DNA of 7,515 nt from Alphaproteobacteria bacterium (lineage in GTDB: Bacteria > Pseudomonadota > Alphaproteobacteria > Rhizobiales > Rhizobiaceae). Position numbers and translations under genes: made by a program. Positions 5,987-7,515 of this stretch are shown here, in pieces; within the stretch, counting starts at the first letter, position 1; the number at the start of each line of letters is the position of its first letter. The DNA lies in contig JAFKFE010000222.1 in assembly GCA_017308345.1 (NCBI GenBank), forward strand, positions 1 through 7,515, read 5' to 3'. The notes under the pieces were generated by a model. The model worked only from the letters and a program-made list of their open reading frames with translations, made no database searches and had not been told where the DNA came from.

Positions 5987-7515
5987 TCACCCCTTCGCCA
6001 AGCCGCGATCGATCAGCCGCGCCAGGCGCGCCGAGAAGGCCTTGGCGTCGGCCGGCTTGTCGCCGTCGAGCACGCGCGCTTCGTCGTAAAGCAGATGCGC
6101 GGCGTCCTCCTTGAACGCCTTGTCGTCGTCGCCGAGCTTTGCCAGCGCCGCCACGCGCTCATGGCGCGGGTTGATCTCTAGGATCGGCTTGGCGGCCTTG
6201 TCGAGCCGGCCGGCGGCGTTGAGCAGGCGCTCGAACTGGCGGTCAGGGCCATGCTCCGGCGCGACCAGGCAGACGGCGCTTTCGGTTAGCCGGTCGGAAG
6301 CCTTCACGTCCGACACCTCCTCGCCGAGCGTCGTCTTCACGAATGCCAGGAAGGCGGCGATATCCGAGGATGTCTCGGCGTCGGGCTTCGCCGCATCGTC
6401 GGGCAGCGCGACGTCGGCAAGCTCGGCCGCGCCCTGGGTCACCGACTTGAACGGCTTGCCGTCGAATTCCGGCGCCATCGTCACCCAGAAACTGTCGACC
6501 GGGTCGGTGAGCAACAGCACCTCGATTCCGCGCGCGCGAAACCCTTCCAACTGCGGCGAGGCTTCAAGCCGGGCGCGGTCGTCGCCGGCCATGAAGAAGA
6601 TCGCCTTCTGGCCTTCCTTCATCGCGGCGACATAGTCGGCGAGGCTGCGCCAGCCTTCGCCCGAAGCGGTCGAACGGAAGCGGGCAAGCTTCAACAGCTG
6701 CTCGCGCCGCTCGTAATCCTCGTAGAGCCCTTCCTTGAGGACGACGCCGAAATTCTCCCAGATTTTCGTATAGGCTTCGGCATCGTTCTCGGCGGTCTTG
6801 GCGAGGTCGCCGAGCACGCGGTTGGTCACGCCCTTGCGGATTGCGGCGAGCAGGGGGCTTTCCTGGATCATCTCGCGCGAGACGTTGAGCGGCAGGTCGG
6901 CTGAATCGACCAGGCCGCGCACGAAGCGCAGGTAACGCGGCAGCAGATCGGCATCGTCGGTGATGAAGACGCGCCGCACATAGAGCTTCATGCGGCCCTT
7001 GCGGTCCTGGTCGAAAAGATCGAACGGCCGCGAGCCTGGCACGAAGGCGAGCACGCTGTATTCCTGCCGGCCCTCGGCGCGGAAATGGATGGTCGAGGCC
7101 GGCTCGTCATACTGGCCGGCGATGCTGCGGTAGAAGTCGGTATATTCCTCCGGCTTGATCTCGCTCTTTGGCCGCACCCACAGCGCCGTGCCGTCGGCGA
7201 TGTCGCGCGGCTCGGCGCCGGGTTTCTCGACCAGCGTGATCGGCACCGGCACATGGCCCGACTGCGACTTCGCCAGCCCTTCGAGCCGGTAGGGCGTGGT
7301 GTAGGAGGAGGCGTCTTCCATCAGATGCAGCACGACGCGCGTGCCGCGCCTGGGTGCCGCCTCGAGCGGCGCCGGCGCGATTTCGTAGGTGCCCTTGCCG
7401 TCGGACGACCAGCGGAACGCCTCGTCGCTGTCGGCCCGGCGGCTGATGACATCGACCCGGTCGGCGACCATGAAGGCCGAGTAGAAGCCGACGCCGAACT
7501 GGCCGATGAGCTGCG
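5987..7515 (-). CDS. htpG: HtpG, bacterial Hsp90 chaperone, N-terminus outside the window
   Basis: ATP-dependent cytosolic chaperone of the Hsp90 family, working with the DnaK system on client proteins. The frame stays open to the right edge, giving 508 residues; the ATG at 7471 is internal. The visible part begins in the GHKL ATPase domain with the diagnostic IGQFGVGFYSAF, and GTRVVLHL follows at about 57-64 (window numbering). The middle domain contains MKLYVRRVFITDD (175-187) and LPLNVSREM (about 207-215), whose Arg is the ATP-contacting arginine of the family. The dimerisation domain runs to RLARLIDRGLAKG, with no MEEVD tail, as expected in bacteria. By comparison with E. coli HtpG (624 residues), about 115-120 residues are missing upstream. 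Promoter and any heat-shock control lie outside the window. A perfect palindrome ATGGGCGCCCAT (5976-5987) touches the stop codon. Confidence 0.97.
   Translation of the reverse strand, partial: QLIGQFGVGFYSAFMVADRVDVISRRADSDEAFRWSSDGKGTYEIAPAPLEAAPRRGTRVVLHLMEDASSYTTPYRLEGLAKSQSGHVPVPITLVEKPGAEPRDIADGTALWVRPKSEIKPEEYTDFYRSIAGQYDEPASTIHFRAEGRQEYSVLAFVPGSRPFDLFDQDRKGRMKLYVRRVFITDDADLLPRYLRFVRGLVDSADLPLNVSREMIQESPLLAAIRKGVTNRVLGDLAKTAENDAEAYTKIWENFGVVLKEGLYEDYERREQLLKLARFRSTASGEGWRSLADYVAAMKEGQKAIFFMAGDDRARLEASPQLEGFRARGIEVLLLTDPVDSFWVTMAPEFDGKPFKSVTQGAAELADVALPDDAAKPDAETSSDIAAFLAFVKTTLGEEVSDVKASDRLTESAVCLVAPEHGPDRQFERLLNAAGRLDKAAKPILEINPRHERVAALAKLGDDDKAFKEDAAHLLYDEARVLDGDKPADAKAFSARLARLIDRGLAKG

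Overview
The window is GC-rich with strong third-position GC bias. The gene types and two kinds of dispersed intergenic palindromic repeat suggest a member of the Hyphomicrobiales (rhizobial Alphaproteobacteria), most likely Mesorhizobium or a close relative. This is inferred from codon use, protein style and repeat style; no rRNA or other taxonomic marker is present.

Layout, left to right. (1) A plus-strand cluster: a sterol desaturase/fatty acid hydroxylase cut by the left edge, a small exported four-cysteine protein 3 bases after it, and, 91 bases on, a 2OG-Fe(II) oxygenase of the PF09859 type. (2) A 332-base gap holding a foldback repeat of two ~50-base arms in opposite orientation. (3) A plus-strand ABC-F ATPase with twin nucleotide-binding domains; the second domain has Arg where the switch (H-loop) His is expected. 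(4) Convergent to it, a minus-strand pair: a class I glutamine amidotransferase-like protein followed by a serine hydrolase of the class C beta-lactamase/esterase fold. (5) A 294-base gap with a second, unrelated foldback repeat. (6) The minus-strand chaperone gene htpG, entering from the right edge without its N-terminal ~115-120 codons.

The genes do not form an obvious single pathway. Desaturase and cysteine-rich protein look translationally coupled, and amidotransferase and hydrolase look like a two-gene operon. The ABC-F factor (ribosome-associated) and HtpG (protein folding) are housekeeping-type genes. I see no integrase, transposase, CRISPR array, tRNA or phage gene, and no convincing new multi-gene system.

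The most informative signal is in the two intergenic repeats. In both, most differences between the two arms are paired changes that preserve hairpin stems (C-G to G-C, U.G to U-A, C-G to A-T). This suggests that the folded form of these elements is under selection, or that they descend from structured mobile units.
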